Source: Desulfonatronospira sp.
GTDB lineage: Bacteria; Desulfobacterota; Desulfovibrionia; Desulfovibrionales; Desulfonatronovibrionaceae
NCBI GenBank assembly: GCA_007125075.1
Contig: SLDX01000030.1
Location: 1 to 50,014 of the forward strand
DNA length: 50,014 bases
Reading direction: 5' to 3'
In this document: positions 43,983 to 50,014 of the stretch, in pieces
Layout: every line of letters starts with the position of its first letter
How positions within the stretch are numbered: the first letter of the stretch is position 1
The notes under the pieces: model-generated
Seen by the model: the letters and a program-made list of their open reading frames with translations, nothing else
Databases searched by the model: none
What the model was told of the DNA's origin: nothing
Translations under genes and position numbers: made by a program

Positions 43983-44308
43983 TTGATTACGATCGTTGAG
44001 AAAATAAGCGAGTTGGTAAGTGCTGGCGATGTTCGAATATCGGAACATGGATACGATGAACTGGTCGAAGATGGGCTGAGTGCCAGAGAAGTACTCGGTG
44101 GCGTTCAGGAAGCGATACTTGTCGAGGAGTATCCAGACTTTGCAAAAGGGCCATGCGCCCTGTTTTTGCAGAAGGATGGAATGGGAATGCCAATCATGTT
44201 GTATGGGGCATCCCAAAAGGTTGTGATAAGCCCGTGGTGCTGGTTACGGCCTATCGCCCGGATCCCGGGCGCTGGGATGAAACGTTTACGCAGTGGAGAT
44301 ACCGATGA
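43983..44308 (+). pseudogene. DUF4258 domain protein (putative toxin), frameshifted
   Basis: The first 70 residues match DUF4258 proteins: ITIVEKISELVSAGDVRISE, HGYDELVEDGLSAREVLGGV, and EEYPDFAKGPCALFLQKDG. Near 44193 the frame breaks. In the +1 frame the text continues as a normal family C-terminus: HVVWGIPKGCDKP then VVLVTAYRPDPGRWDETF and QWRYR, ending at a TGA (44306-44308) that overlaps the next gene's ATG by four bases. One lost base after CCAAT would explain this. Translation begins with TTG (43983). DUF4258 members are suspected RelE/BrnT-like toxins. Confidence 0.75.
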
Positions 44309-44523
44309 ATAAGAGAAGGAAGTCAAAGTATGTCCATGAAGGCCTATATGTGGCTGTGGTAGAGGTTGTGCTGCTGGAAGACGACACAGGCTGGTCCCCT
44401 TATCTCAGCATTGAAGATGCCTATAAACTGGATGACGTAAGGGAAGCGCTTCGGCAGAAGGATTTGAGGTCTGCGGCGAAATACGGGCGAATCTACGAAC
44501 TGCGTCCGGTTGTGCATCAATAG
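44305..44523 (+). CDS. small partner protein of DUF4258 gene (putative antitoxin)
   Basis: A 72-residue protein that I do not recognise by name but whose pattern (YVHEGLYVAVVEVVLLEDDT, then GWSPYLSIEDAYKLDDVREALR) is typical of the small protein encoded directly after DUF4258 genes. The ATG overlaps the restored DUF4258 stop codon (ATGA), so the two were translationally coupled. An antitoxin role is an inference from gene order and size. The frame itself is intact, even though its partner is broken. Confidence 0.65.
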   Translation: MNKRRKSKYVHEGLYVAVVEVVLLEDDTGWSPYLSIEDAYKLDDVREALRQKDLRSAAKYGRIYELRPVVHQ

Positions 44524-44613
44524 ATCAAGGTGAATAGCGCCCAAATGAACCAGCATACAATTTCATAAGGCACCTCCCTACTGTACATCTATCCCGGCCT
44601 TGATTCAAACCCT

Positions 44614-44664
44614 GCTTTTTTCTTGTATTCCACTTAAAAAATGGTTACTTGACCGGAATTTGAA
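44614..44664. repeat. direct repeat R, left copy
   Basis: About 51 bp (GCTTTTTTCTTGTATTCCAC, then TTAAAAAATGGTTACTTGAC, then CGGAATTTGAA). The right copy is at 47956-48008 with only a few differences. The two copies bracket 3.3 kb carrying hicB, the ORF6N fragment, the Fic relic and brnTA. A shorter relative (GTTGACGGTATTTGAATCAA) lies near 43415. Confidence 0.8.
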
Positions 44665-44835
44665 TCAACAGGGCTATATTACGGTTTCTTTTGTTTTTTG
44701 AGCTTGTCAGGTATGTTTTGATGCATGACCATACTGTAAAAATGCAGGCATCAGGTTTTCCTGACAACATGCAGTCACAGAGTGGGGGACAGACCCTATT
44801 GATAGGACCGGACTAGAAAACACTGAGGTGATTAC

Positions 44836-45039
44836 ATGAAACTCAAAGTAATTGTTCATGAAGCAGAAGAAGGAGGCTACTGGGCTGAAGTTCCAGCAAT
44901 TCCAGGTTGTGCTACTCAGGGCGATACATTCGAGGAACTCCTTGAAAACATTTACGAGGCTGTTGAGGGTTGCTTATCCGTGGATGTAAAAGACGTCCAA
45001 TTAACAAAAAAAGATAAGGTCCTGGAGATAGCGGTGTGA
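44836..45039 (+). CDS. hicB: HicB-like antitoxin
   Basis: A 67-residue short HicB of the partial RNase-H fold type: [44 protein letters not shown]. This is the version without a C-terminal DNA-binding domain and normally pairs with a HicA toxin encoded right after it. GAGGTG precedes the ATG by seven bases. The stop codon overlaps the start of the hicA remnant (GTGA). As the toxin is broken, this antitoxin is either a relic or has been kept for other reasons. Confidence 0.85.
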   Translation: MKLKVIVHEAEEGGYWAEVPAIPGCATQGDTFEELLENIYEAVEGCLSVDVKDVQLTKKDKVLEIAV

Positions 45040-45104
45040 AGGCTATTTCAGGGAAAGACTTCGCAAAGCTGCTTGAGAAGAAAGGTTGGGAAGGGCTATA
45101 TTGA
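45036..45104 (+). pseudogene. hicA: hicA toxin gene, truncated after 22 codons
   Basis: Starting at GTG 45036, the frame reads [19 protein letters not shown], the standard HicA N-terminus, then GLY and a TGA. The remaining two thirds of HicA, including the catalytic histidine in the GSHH motif, are missing. The following sequence (KGKKHVFLLGQAV in another frame) does not restore it. Confidence 0.75.
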
Positions 45105-45174
45105 GTTTTTCAAGGGCAAAAAGCACGTTTTTCTTTTAGGTCAGGCTGTCTGATACCCGGATATTCCACCAGTA

Positions 45175-45546
45175 ATGAGCATGTTCAACGTCTTAAAGAA
45201 CGGTCAATCAGGATCAAGGTTAAATAACCATGGAGTAAGATTTCAAAAATTTGAGAATGTCGAAAGCAGGGTTCTGGAGATCAGAGGTCACAAGGTAATC
45301 CTGGACTGTGACCTGGCAGATCTTAATGGTGTAGAAACCAGAGATATTAAAAAAGCGGTCAAGAATAATCCGGATAAATTTCCTGCCGGATATTTATTTG
45401 AATTGAGTAAGGATGAACTTGATGATTTGCGATGGAAATTTTCCACTGCAAAATTTTCTAAAACCAGAGTTATGCCAAAGGCTTTCACTGAAAAAGGCAG
45501 GTACGGAACTGAGGCGTGGCTACCCTGCCACGAAGCGGCTTACTGA
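45175..45546 (+). pseudogene. ORF6N-domain protein, C-terminally disrupted
   Basis: A 123-codon frame whose residues 30-107 match the ORF6N domain of phage antirepressor-like DNA-binding proteins: VLEIRGHKVILDCDLADLNG, VETRDIKKAVKNNPDKFPAG, ELSKDELDDL and MPKAFTEKG. Family members continue with a helical C-terminal half after FTEKGLYML; here the text switches to RYGTEAWLPCHEAAY and stops. The breakpoint lies near 45495 and the following 500 bases hold only scraps. It may still produce a short DNA-binding protein. Confidence 0.7.
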
Positions 45547-46001
45547 ACAACAGCATGCAACGGACAGCACTTCTTCGCGCCGTCGCTGATGCTGGGCGTT
45601 CAGAAGCCCGCTTATTTGGCAGGGAGTATGGGTAAAGCTTTTTGGGAGTGCTCTCAGGAGGTAGAAAAGATTACCATCAGGTATTCATTGAGAACCAGTA
45701 AGAGGGTTACTTTTCTCTGCCTTTGCAAAAATCTGGTTGGAGACGGGCGCAGATCGCATGTAACTTATCCCTGCTTTCCATATATTGAACGCACCAATGC
45801 CTTTTGCCTCTCCGGGATCATTTGACGGCAACTGCAAACATTTCCTGCAAACCGGCAGGTATGTTTTTAACCCGCCCCTCGGGGTCGGGGATAAATCCCA
45901 ACGTCCATTGAAATCAACGTGGTGGAGGCTGGCCCTGCTTAGCTCCTCATTGGTGATCTTCCGTGCTCTGAGTTGCTTATTTTAATATTTATCTTTAAGA
46001 T

Positions 46002-46024
46002 AAAATAAAAGTCGACTTTATTTT
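46002..46024. promoter_or_regulatory. palindrome upstream of Fic relic
   Basis: AAAGTCGACTTT (46008-46019) is a perfect palindrome inside a longer near-palindrome (AAAATAAA...TTTATTTT). It is 24 bases before the Fic start codon and probably served as its operator. Confidence 0.45.
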
Positions 46025-46042
46025 AGTTTTGAGCAGAACAGG

Positions 46043-46412
46043 ATGAAACGAAAACTTCAAGGCAGATATGTGACCATCTCGACCGTGGTTGAAAAGGCCC
46101 ACCCAGGCGGTGGAAACCGCTCAGCAGCTGCTTGACCTGTCCAGTCAGGACCGCGACAAGATCAGCGGCGTCGGCCGGGCAACGGCATCAACCTTGCGCG
46201 TCCACCGGGCGCTGATGGAGCAGCCTATTGCCACATCCGGCTCCCTGGTGGAGAAGACCGGAATCTCTCCGGCCACCGTCAACATGTCCCTAGGCCACCT
46301 GGAGCGACTGGGCATCGTCAGGGAACTGACCGCCCGGAAGCGCAACCGTCTGTTCAGTTATGCCGGCTATATCGAGATTATGAGTCGCGGCACTGAACTG
46401 CCGGACAGCTAA
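46043..46412 (+). pseudogene. Fic family protein gene with internal deletion
   Basis: The ATG at 46043 starts the typical N-terminus of a Fic-type AMPylator with a wHTH tail (MKRKLQGRYVTISTVVEKA). Right after 46100 the sequence jumps, in another frame, to the C-terminal region: VETAQQLLDLSSQDRDKISG, LRVHRALMEQPIATSGSLVE and the helix-turn-helix ISPATVNMSLGHLERLGIVR. The stretch between, including the catalytic HPFxxGNGR loop, is missing; I estimate 200 or more codons from family size. The result cannot be a working enzyme, but the C-terminal wHTH half stays open from TTG 46089. Confidence 0.75.
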
Positions 46413-46495
46413 GGATAAAATTATTTCTTTGACCAGGAAGGGAGGCAACGAACATGAAACAGATAGAAACCCTGATTTCAGAGTACACATTGCTC

Positions 46496-46733
46496 AGCAC
46501 ATTACCAGGCTGAAACTTTACCGAACTATGAAGGTCTGGCCTTGGCTCTGGCCCAAGACCATGACTGGTCGGTAAACGGCGCCAGGGCTATCATCGACTT
46601 GGCATACAATTACGGCTCATTCATGCTTAAAAACGCCCTGACCCTGTCCATTGTCCTTGGCAGGAAATCCTGGGAAACGAATCGGGGTCAGATTTCATTG
46701 GCCACCTACCGACTTTTACAGTGCTCATTTTGA
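46496..46733 (+). pseudogene. relic of a small hypothetical protein gene
   Basis: An open frame reads HYQAETLPNYEGLALALAQD, HDWSVNGARAIIDLAYNYGS and FMLKNALTLSIVLG, a helical pattern seen in small hypothetical proteins of TA-like neighbourhoods. There is no start at its left edge: a separate short frame from 46454 (MKQIETLISEY) ends before it. The right end turns into GGGGTCAGATTTC-type repeat debris. I read it as a remnant cut on both sides. Confidence 0.4.
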
Positions 46734-46952
46734 GGGCGAAACAGGCGTTCTAAGGCAAAATAACAGCCTGTTTTGGAACGTATCATTTGGAAATTAAGTA
46801 GATTAGCTCGGTCCAACCTTAAAAAGTAGTCTGGGATGGACATCATCTTCGGGAGGAGGCTGCTCCTTATAGTACTGTTTTCAAGGCTGAAAAGAGCGAT
46901 ATAGGCATTGAAAATGCCCATTTTTTGGATAAAGTTCATGAAAAATAAAGAG

Positions 46953-47025
46953 GTTGTTGTGGCCCGACCCCATAAAGGAATAAAGCGGGGACAAGCGGAT
47001 GTTGTTGTGGTCCGACCCCATAAAG
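46953..47025. repeat. 25-bp direct repeat, period 48 bp
   Basis: GTTGTTGTGGCCCGACCCCA followed by TAAAG (46953-46977) recurs at 47001-47025 with one change (GGTCC). The spacer contains AAAGCGGGGACA, a REP-like core. The remaining 46740-47140 region has no supportable gene. Confidence 0.7.
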
Positions 47026-47144
47026 CACGACCATAAAGCATAACCATTTTCTGCTCTTGACAGGTATTACGCTCTCGCTCCATACCTGCAAGTGAGAAAT
47101 ACGTTATGGATTCAAAAGCCCATATAAAAAGCCATATTTTTATA

Positions 47145-47173
47145 TTGACAGATTTTCTTTCCCAATCTATTTT
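47145..47173 (+). promoter_or_regulatory. strong promoter giving a leaderless brnT transcript
   Basis: TTGACA (47145-47150), 17-base spacer, TATTTT (47168-47173). The brnT ATG begins at 47179, only six bases after the -10 box, so transcription should start at or within a few bases of the start codon. No ribosome-binding site precedes the ATG. Confidence 0.65.
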
Positions 47174-47178
47174 GTTTT

Positions 47179-47490
47179 ATGAGCAATCGATCTGATTTCG
47201 AGTGGGATTCCAAAAAAGACAAGCAGAACCAGGAAAAACATGGAGTCTCCTTTGCACTGGCACAGCTTGCTTTCCTGGACACTGACCGTGTTATCCTTGA
47301 AGACCTTGAACATAGTGAAAATGAAAAGCGGTTTTACTGTCTTGGAAGGGTCTCCGACGAAATAATAACGGTTCGGTTTACATACAGAAAGAACAAAATC
47401 AGAATAATCGGCGCCGGATATTGGCGGAAAGGAAAGAAAATCTATGAAAGAGAAAATAAAATACACGGACGAACCAATGGGGAAGGTTAA
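47179..47490 (+). CDS. brnT: BrnT-like toxin
   Basis: A 103-residue BrnT-family ribonuclease toxin of the RelE-like fold. Recognition rests on FEWDSKKDKQNQEKHGVSFA at the start, the VILEDLEHSENEKRFYCLGR core (with catalytic-type His/Glu/Arg) and VRFTYRKNKIRIIGAGYWRK near the end. Its 3' end overlaps the antitoxin gene by 47 bases. Both genes are intact, making this, with mazEF, one of the two complete toxin-antitoxin pairs in the window. Confidence 0.85.
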   Translation: MSNRSDFEWDSKKDKQNQEKHGVSFALAQLAFLDTDRVILEDLEHSENEKRFYCLGRVSDEIITVRFTYRKNKIRIIGAGYWRKGKKIYERENKIHGRTNGEG

Positions 47491-47671
47491 GGTCATCTCT
47501 GACTTTCTTCCATCGCCGGAAGAACTTGCTTTAAAGGATGAAACCGTCAAAGTTACGATTACTCTAAGCAAAACGAGTGTTGATTTTTTTAAGAAAGAAG
47601 CAAAAAAATATAATACGCAATATCAAAAGATGATTCGCAGGCTTCTGGATGAATATACTGCCCATCAATAA
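47444..47671 (+). CDS. brnA: BrnA-like ribbon-helix-helix antitoxin
   Basis: A 75-residue protein encoded in a different frame and overlapping brnT by 47 bases. The C-terminal region VKVTITLSKTSVDFFKKEAK, YNTQYQKMIRRLLDEY is a ribbon-helix-helix (CopG/BrnA-type) DNA-binding domain, and the N-terminal part is the toxin-binding tail (ISDFLPSPEEL). Expected to neutralise BrnT and repress the promoter upstream of brnT. Its stop codon is immediately followed by the attC-like hairpin. Confidence 0.82.
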   Translation: MKEKIKYTDEPMGKVKVISDFLPSPEELALKDETVKVTITLSKTSVDFFKKEAKKYNTQYQKMIRRLLDEYTAHQ

Positions 47672-47768
47672 CTGCGAATCCATAACCACAGCATCAAAAC
47701 GGACCGGGAAACAGCCGCTTTGCTTCGCTTTGTAACTGTTTCCCGACCGGTTATGCTGACCGTTAGAT
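47664..47768. other. attC-like imperfect hairpin downstream of brnA
   Basis: A long interrupted stem starts at the antitoxin stop codon. Pairing segments: TAAC (47683-47686) with GTTA (47762-47765); CAGCAT (47689-47694) with ATGCTG (47753-47758); CGGGAAACAG (47705-47714) with CTGTTTCCCG (47736-47745). The right end GTTAGAT fits the R' consensus GTTRRRY. The matching RYYYAAC on the left is not perfect (AATAAC or CATAAC). Size, asymmetry and position directly after a cassette-like gene pair fit an integron recombination site, but a plain terminator or repeat is possible. Confidence 0.35.
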
Positions 47769-47955
47769 CCCATGGAAACGCCGCAGAATAAATCGCACAA
47801 ACGAAGAGCGCCGTGCAGCACATCTTCGCCGGGATAGATGACTATCTTCAGATCCTGAGAGATGGTATTTTTAATCTGAGTTCCAAAATCAGAAACAGAG
47901 TGGCGTCAAACCTCCTTTGGCGACAAAACGACCTTGACCCGAACCCAAAACCATA

Positions 47956-48008
47956 GCTTTTTTCCTTGTAATCCACTTAAAAAAATGGTTACTTGACCGG
48001 AATTTGAA
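47956..48008. repeat. direct repeat R, right copy
   Basis: GCTTTTTTCCTTGTAATCCA, then CTTAAAAAAATGGTTACTTG, then ACCGGAATTTGAA: second copy of the repeat at 44614-44664. Its right end coincides with the point where the DUF1016 gene remnant begins. Confidence 0.8.
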
Positions 48009-48859
48009 GACCTATCCACAGATTGTCCGGTCACTGCCTCCACAATCTCAACAGCTTGAAAGCAAAGAGACTACGGATCGTGGAGTCGGCGACTCCACAA
48101 TCCAAAAGCCAGTGACTCCACAATTCAAAATCGATTGGAAACACCTTGATCTCCAAGCTCTCATTTACCCATATCAACGAACTCATCTCCATTGATGACT
48201 CCACCAAACGTACCTTCTACGAGGTGGAGTGCATCCGGGGCAACTGGTCTGTACGGGAGCTGAAGCGCCAGATCGGCAGCCTCTACTATGAACGCTCCGG
48301 ACTGTCACTGGACAAAAAGAAACTGGCCGATCTGGCGCAAAAAAACGCTGAAACCCAAACTACCTTTGACATCCGTGACCCCTACATATTTGATTTCCTC
48401 GGCCTCAAGCCGGCCGAGGTGATGAGCAAATCACACCTGGAAGCCCAACTCATCGACAAGTTGCAGGCTTTTCTGCTCGAACTCGGCCATGGCTTCTGTT
48501 TTGAGGCGCGGCAAAAACGTATCCTCATCGGCGATGAGCATTTCTTTGTAGATCTGGTCTTTTATCATCGGATTTTGAAATGCCATGTGCTGGTGGAACT
48601 GAAGCTGGAAAAATTCAGCCACGAAAATCTCGGTCAGCTCAATACCTATGTAAGCTGGTACCACCAAAACATGATGGCCAAGGGCGATAACCAGCCAGTC
48701 GGTATTCTTCTCTGCACCGACAAAAACCGTGTCCTGGCCGAATACGCCCTGGCCGGCATGGACAATCAGTTGTTCGTGTCAAAGTACCTGCTGGAGCTGC
48801 CGAAGAAGGAAGAGATGCAGCGGTTTATTGATGAGCAGTTGCAGGAGGTGACAAAGTGA
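48004..48859 (+). pseudogene. DUF1016/YhcG-type PD-(D/E)XK nuclease gene, 5'-truncated and frameshifted
   Basis: The left 45 codons (KTYPQIVRSLPPQSQQ and on) correspond to the middle of the DUF1016 N-terminal domain; the usual first 90-100 residues are missing, cut at the direct repeat. Between about 48050 and 48150 the frame shifts by one. From 48146 a 237-codon frame is intact: LSFTHINELISIDDSTKRTF, YEVECIRGNWSVRELKRQIG, then the nuclease core IGDEHFFVDLVFYHRILKCH and VLVELKLEKF with the D...ExK pattern. These proteins are linked to restriction-modification and phage-defence loci. The intact nuclease half could still be translated from TTG 48146. Confidence 0.72.
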
Positions 48860-49224
48860 CAAATGTCTCACATGAGGGAGAGAAGGAAGGCTGGAAAACC
48901 AAGCGTCCTGCGAGGTACACTGTTGAGCATTGTTCAACACATGAACATGAAGATCAGGCTCAGGCCATGTCCATTGTCATTGGCAGAGAAGACGGAGAAT
49001 TAAGACTCATTGTTGAAGTTCTGTCGGAAAAACAGGATATTTATACCACAGAGGCAGAGAGCACACAAAAAAGCACTAAGGGTTTTGGTTATAACTCTGA
49101 TTAACCCACCGTATTTCCATAAGATTAGGTGCATGGGGATTTCACTGGGTTTATCCTGATATTTGAGTATGAGGTTAGGTTCGACAACCACAAGGCCGAG
49201 TTGTTTATCAATCTTGGAGGGTAA

Positions 49225-49626
49225 ATGTGCGCAGACATTTCAACAAAAGAGTTTGATAAATTTTTCAAAACGATAGTCCAGCGTACTTGTATGGAATGGG
49301 GCTATGAAATACCACAAGCAGAATATTTTGCTCATGTATGGAAACGTCTTCCATTGGGATTGAGGGAAATAGTAGAATTGGGTCTTTCTTCAGGATTAAT
49401 AAATGATATTGGTTTGTCAAAAACGAGAAGTGCTGCTTTCAGACCCATAGGTGTTTCGGACAAGAAAGGACCTTACAGTTGGTTCTCTCGTGACAATCAA
49501 AGAAAAAAGGCGTGGCCAAATTGGGAATACTTCGTCCAATTATCAGAATTCATACGGCTTTATGAGGCCTTTAAAACAAAAAACGTTGAGTTGAGATTTG
49601 AAGATGATTTAAAGCCACAATGCTAG
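49225..49626 (+). CDS. hypothetical protein (133 residues)
   Basis: A 133-residue protein that I do not recognise. Sequence shows no signal peptide or membrane helix; it is rich in aromatic residues (YSWFSRDNQRKKAWPNWEYF) and Lys/Glu. GGAGG lies seven bases before the ATG, which supports translation. It sits between the DUF1016 relic and the second ORF6N fragment. Possibly an uncharacterised defence or mobile-element gene; no function is proposed. Confidence 0.5.
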   Translation: MCADISTKEFDKFFKTIVQRTCMEWGYEIPQAEYFAHVWKRLPLGLREIVELGLSSGLINDIGLSKTRSAAFRPIGVSDKKGPYSWFSRDNQRKKAWPNWEYFVQLSEFIRLYEAFKTKNVELRFEDDLKPQC

Positions 49627-49817
49627 CATTTGTATCCATGCGCAGATTAGCTCTTACCTATGGCCAGATTGTGGAAAAATTCAAGGAACTGGATATCAAG
49701 ATATCCGTGCATGACGATGTGCTCAAAAAGGTCATACAGGCATTATCGGAATTAGAACAATCTCAGCCCGAAGAAATCAAAAAGATTAATTGTAATTTCA
49801 GCATTAATGGTGTATAA
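49614..49817 (+). pseudogene. C-terminal fragment of an ORF6N-type protein
   Basis: A 65-codon frame reads MLAFVSMRRLALTYGQIVEK, FKELDIKISVHDDVLKKVIQ, ALSELEQ. This matches the coiled-coil C-terminal end common in ORF6N/KilA-N family proteins (typically xxMRAFVxLRxxL...KLEELExKxxxHDExIxxIxxAIxxL). The DNA-binding N-terminal half is absent and an in-frame stop lies just upstream. It belongs to a different subtype from the fragment at 45175, so the two are probably not halves of one gene. Confidence 0.5.
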
Positions 49818-49832
49818 TTATATATAATATAC
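49790..49832 (+). promoter_or_regulatory. promoter and partial palindrome of the vapB gene
   Basis: TTGTAA (49790-49795), 17 bases, TATAAT (49813-49818). The -10 box overlaps an AT-rich partial palindrome (49812-49832, outer arms GTATA/TATAC), a plausible VapB(C) operator. Confidence 0.5.
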
Positions 49833-49853
49833 ACACATCAGGAGGATATGGCT

Positions 49854-50014
49854 ATGAGAACCAATGTCGTAATAAATGATGAGCTGATGGCATCAGCTCT
49901 GAAGGCTTCCGGTCTGAAAACAAAAAAACACGCAATAGAAGAAGGGCTGAAACTTTTGATACAGGTCAAAGGTCTCAAGGAGATCAAGGAGTACAGAGGC
50001 AAATTAAAATGGTC
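49854..50014 (+). CDS. vapB: VapB-like antitoxin, 3' partial
   Basis: The first 53 codons of a VapB-type antitoxin (DUF2191 group): MRTNVVINDELMASALKASG, LKTKKHAIEEGLKLLIQVKG, LKEIKEYRGKLKW. The ribbon-helix-helix DNA-binding part is complete and the toxin-binding tail is just beginning at the window edge. The ATG at 49854 has GGAGG eight bases upstream (49841-49845); an ATG at 49848 is too close to it. A PIN-domain VapC toxin is expected immediately to the right of the window. Confidence 0.8.
   Translation, partial: MRTNVVINDELMASALKASGLKTKKHAIEEGLKLLIQVKGLKEIKEYRGKLKW

Noticed and set aside
45589-45985. possible small genes between the ORF6N fragment and the Fic relic
   Set aside because: Two short frames exist but look like debris; no start signals, no motifs, several frame breaks.
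46706-47083. 125-codon reverse-strand frame left of brnT
   Set aside because: It runs through the 25-bp direct repeats and has no recognisable domain; I considered a transposase relic but found no motif.
48856-49104. 82-codon frame starting at GTG overlapping the DUF1016 stop
   Set aside because: The GTGA overlap is suggestive, but the second half encodes a common ACCACAGAGGCAGAGAG-type intergenic repeat and the protein has no recognisable features.
1-50014. CRISPR arrays, tRNA or rRNA genes
   Set aside because: No regular spaced direct repeats of CRISPR type and no tRNA T-loop/acceptor combination or rRNA segment was found by reading.

Overview
The window reads as a chromosomal segment of a Gram-negative, moderate-GC bacterium, most likely a deltaproteobacterium (Desulfobacterota, Desulfovibrionales-like). 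This placement is an inference. It rests on an RpoH-type sigma factor, HU, TrmFO, a YcjX/YcjF-type pair, a short MoaE-like protein, and a BCCT osmolyte transporter that would suit a salt-adapted anaerobe. No rRNA, tRNA or CRISPR array was seen.

Layout. 0-2 kb: E1 alpha (cut by the window edge) and E1 beta of a 2-oxo-acid/acetoin dehydrogenase. 2-9 kb: periplasmic rhodanese, an unusual YHS-domain/L-lactate dehydrogenase fusion, RpoH, a Spy/CpxP-like periplasmic protein with a coding minisatellite, a YVTN beta-propeller and a Ste24-type M48 protease. 9.5-14 kb: flavoprotein reductase, HU, MoaE-like protein, nitronate monooxygenase-like enzyme and a membrane-anchored coiled-coil protein. 14.8-18.2 kb: a YcjX-like GTPase and a YcjF/DUF697 membrane protein flanking a small methyltransferase. 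18.4-27.6 kb: U32 protease/RNA hydroxylase, NadA, a phosphoesterase followed 3 bp later by a Ser/Thr kinase with a DUF1566-like tail, TrmFO, YjbQ, a Mut7-C protein and a double VOC protein. 28-38.7 kb: SWIM-finger protein, methyltransferase, SDR, a GH15-DUF547 fusion and an SbcD/SbcC-like pair. 38.7-40 kb is 1.3 kb with no gene. 40-42.4 kb: a universal stress protein directly upstream of a BCCT transporter.

From about 42.5 kb to the right edge the character changes completely. Large housekeeping genes give way to small, often broken toxin-antitoxin and defence-type genes: an MNT nucleotidyltransferase remnant, intact MazEF, a frameshifted DUF4258 gene with its partner, HicB with only a stub of HicA, a truncated ORF6N gene, a Fic gene with its catalytic core deleted, an intact BrnT/BrnA pair with a leaderless-type promoter, a frameshifted and 5'-truncated DUF1016 nuclease gene, a second ORF6N fragment and the start of a VapB antitoxin. 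A structured hairpin right after brnA resembles an integron attC site, and a roughly 51-bp direct repeat flanks a 3.3-kb part of the island. This is the most interesting part of the window.

Between the core genes lies a dispersed repeat family of about 105-165 bp. It has 12-bp terminal inverted repeats in its best copies (CCTGCAAAAAGT/ACTTTTTGCAGG), occurs in at least four copies and both orientations, and looks like a non-autonomous, MITE-like element. Several REP-like inverted repeats (GGGGAC...GTCCCC type) are also present.
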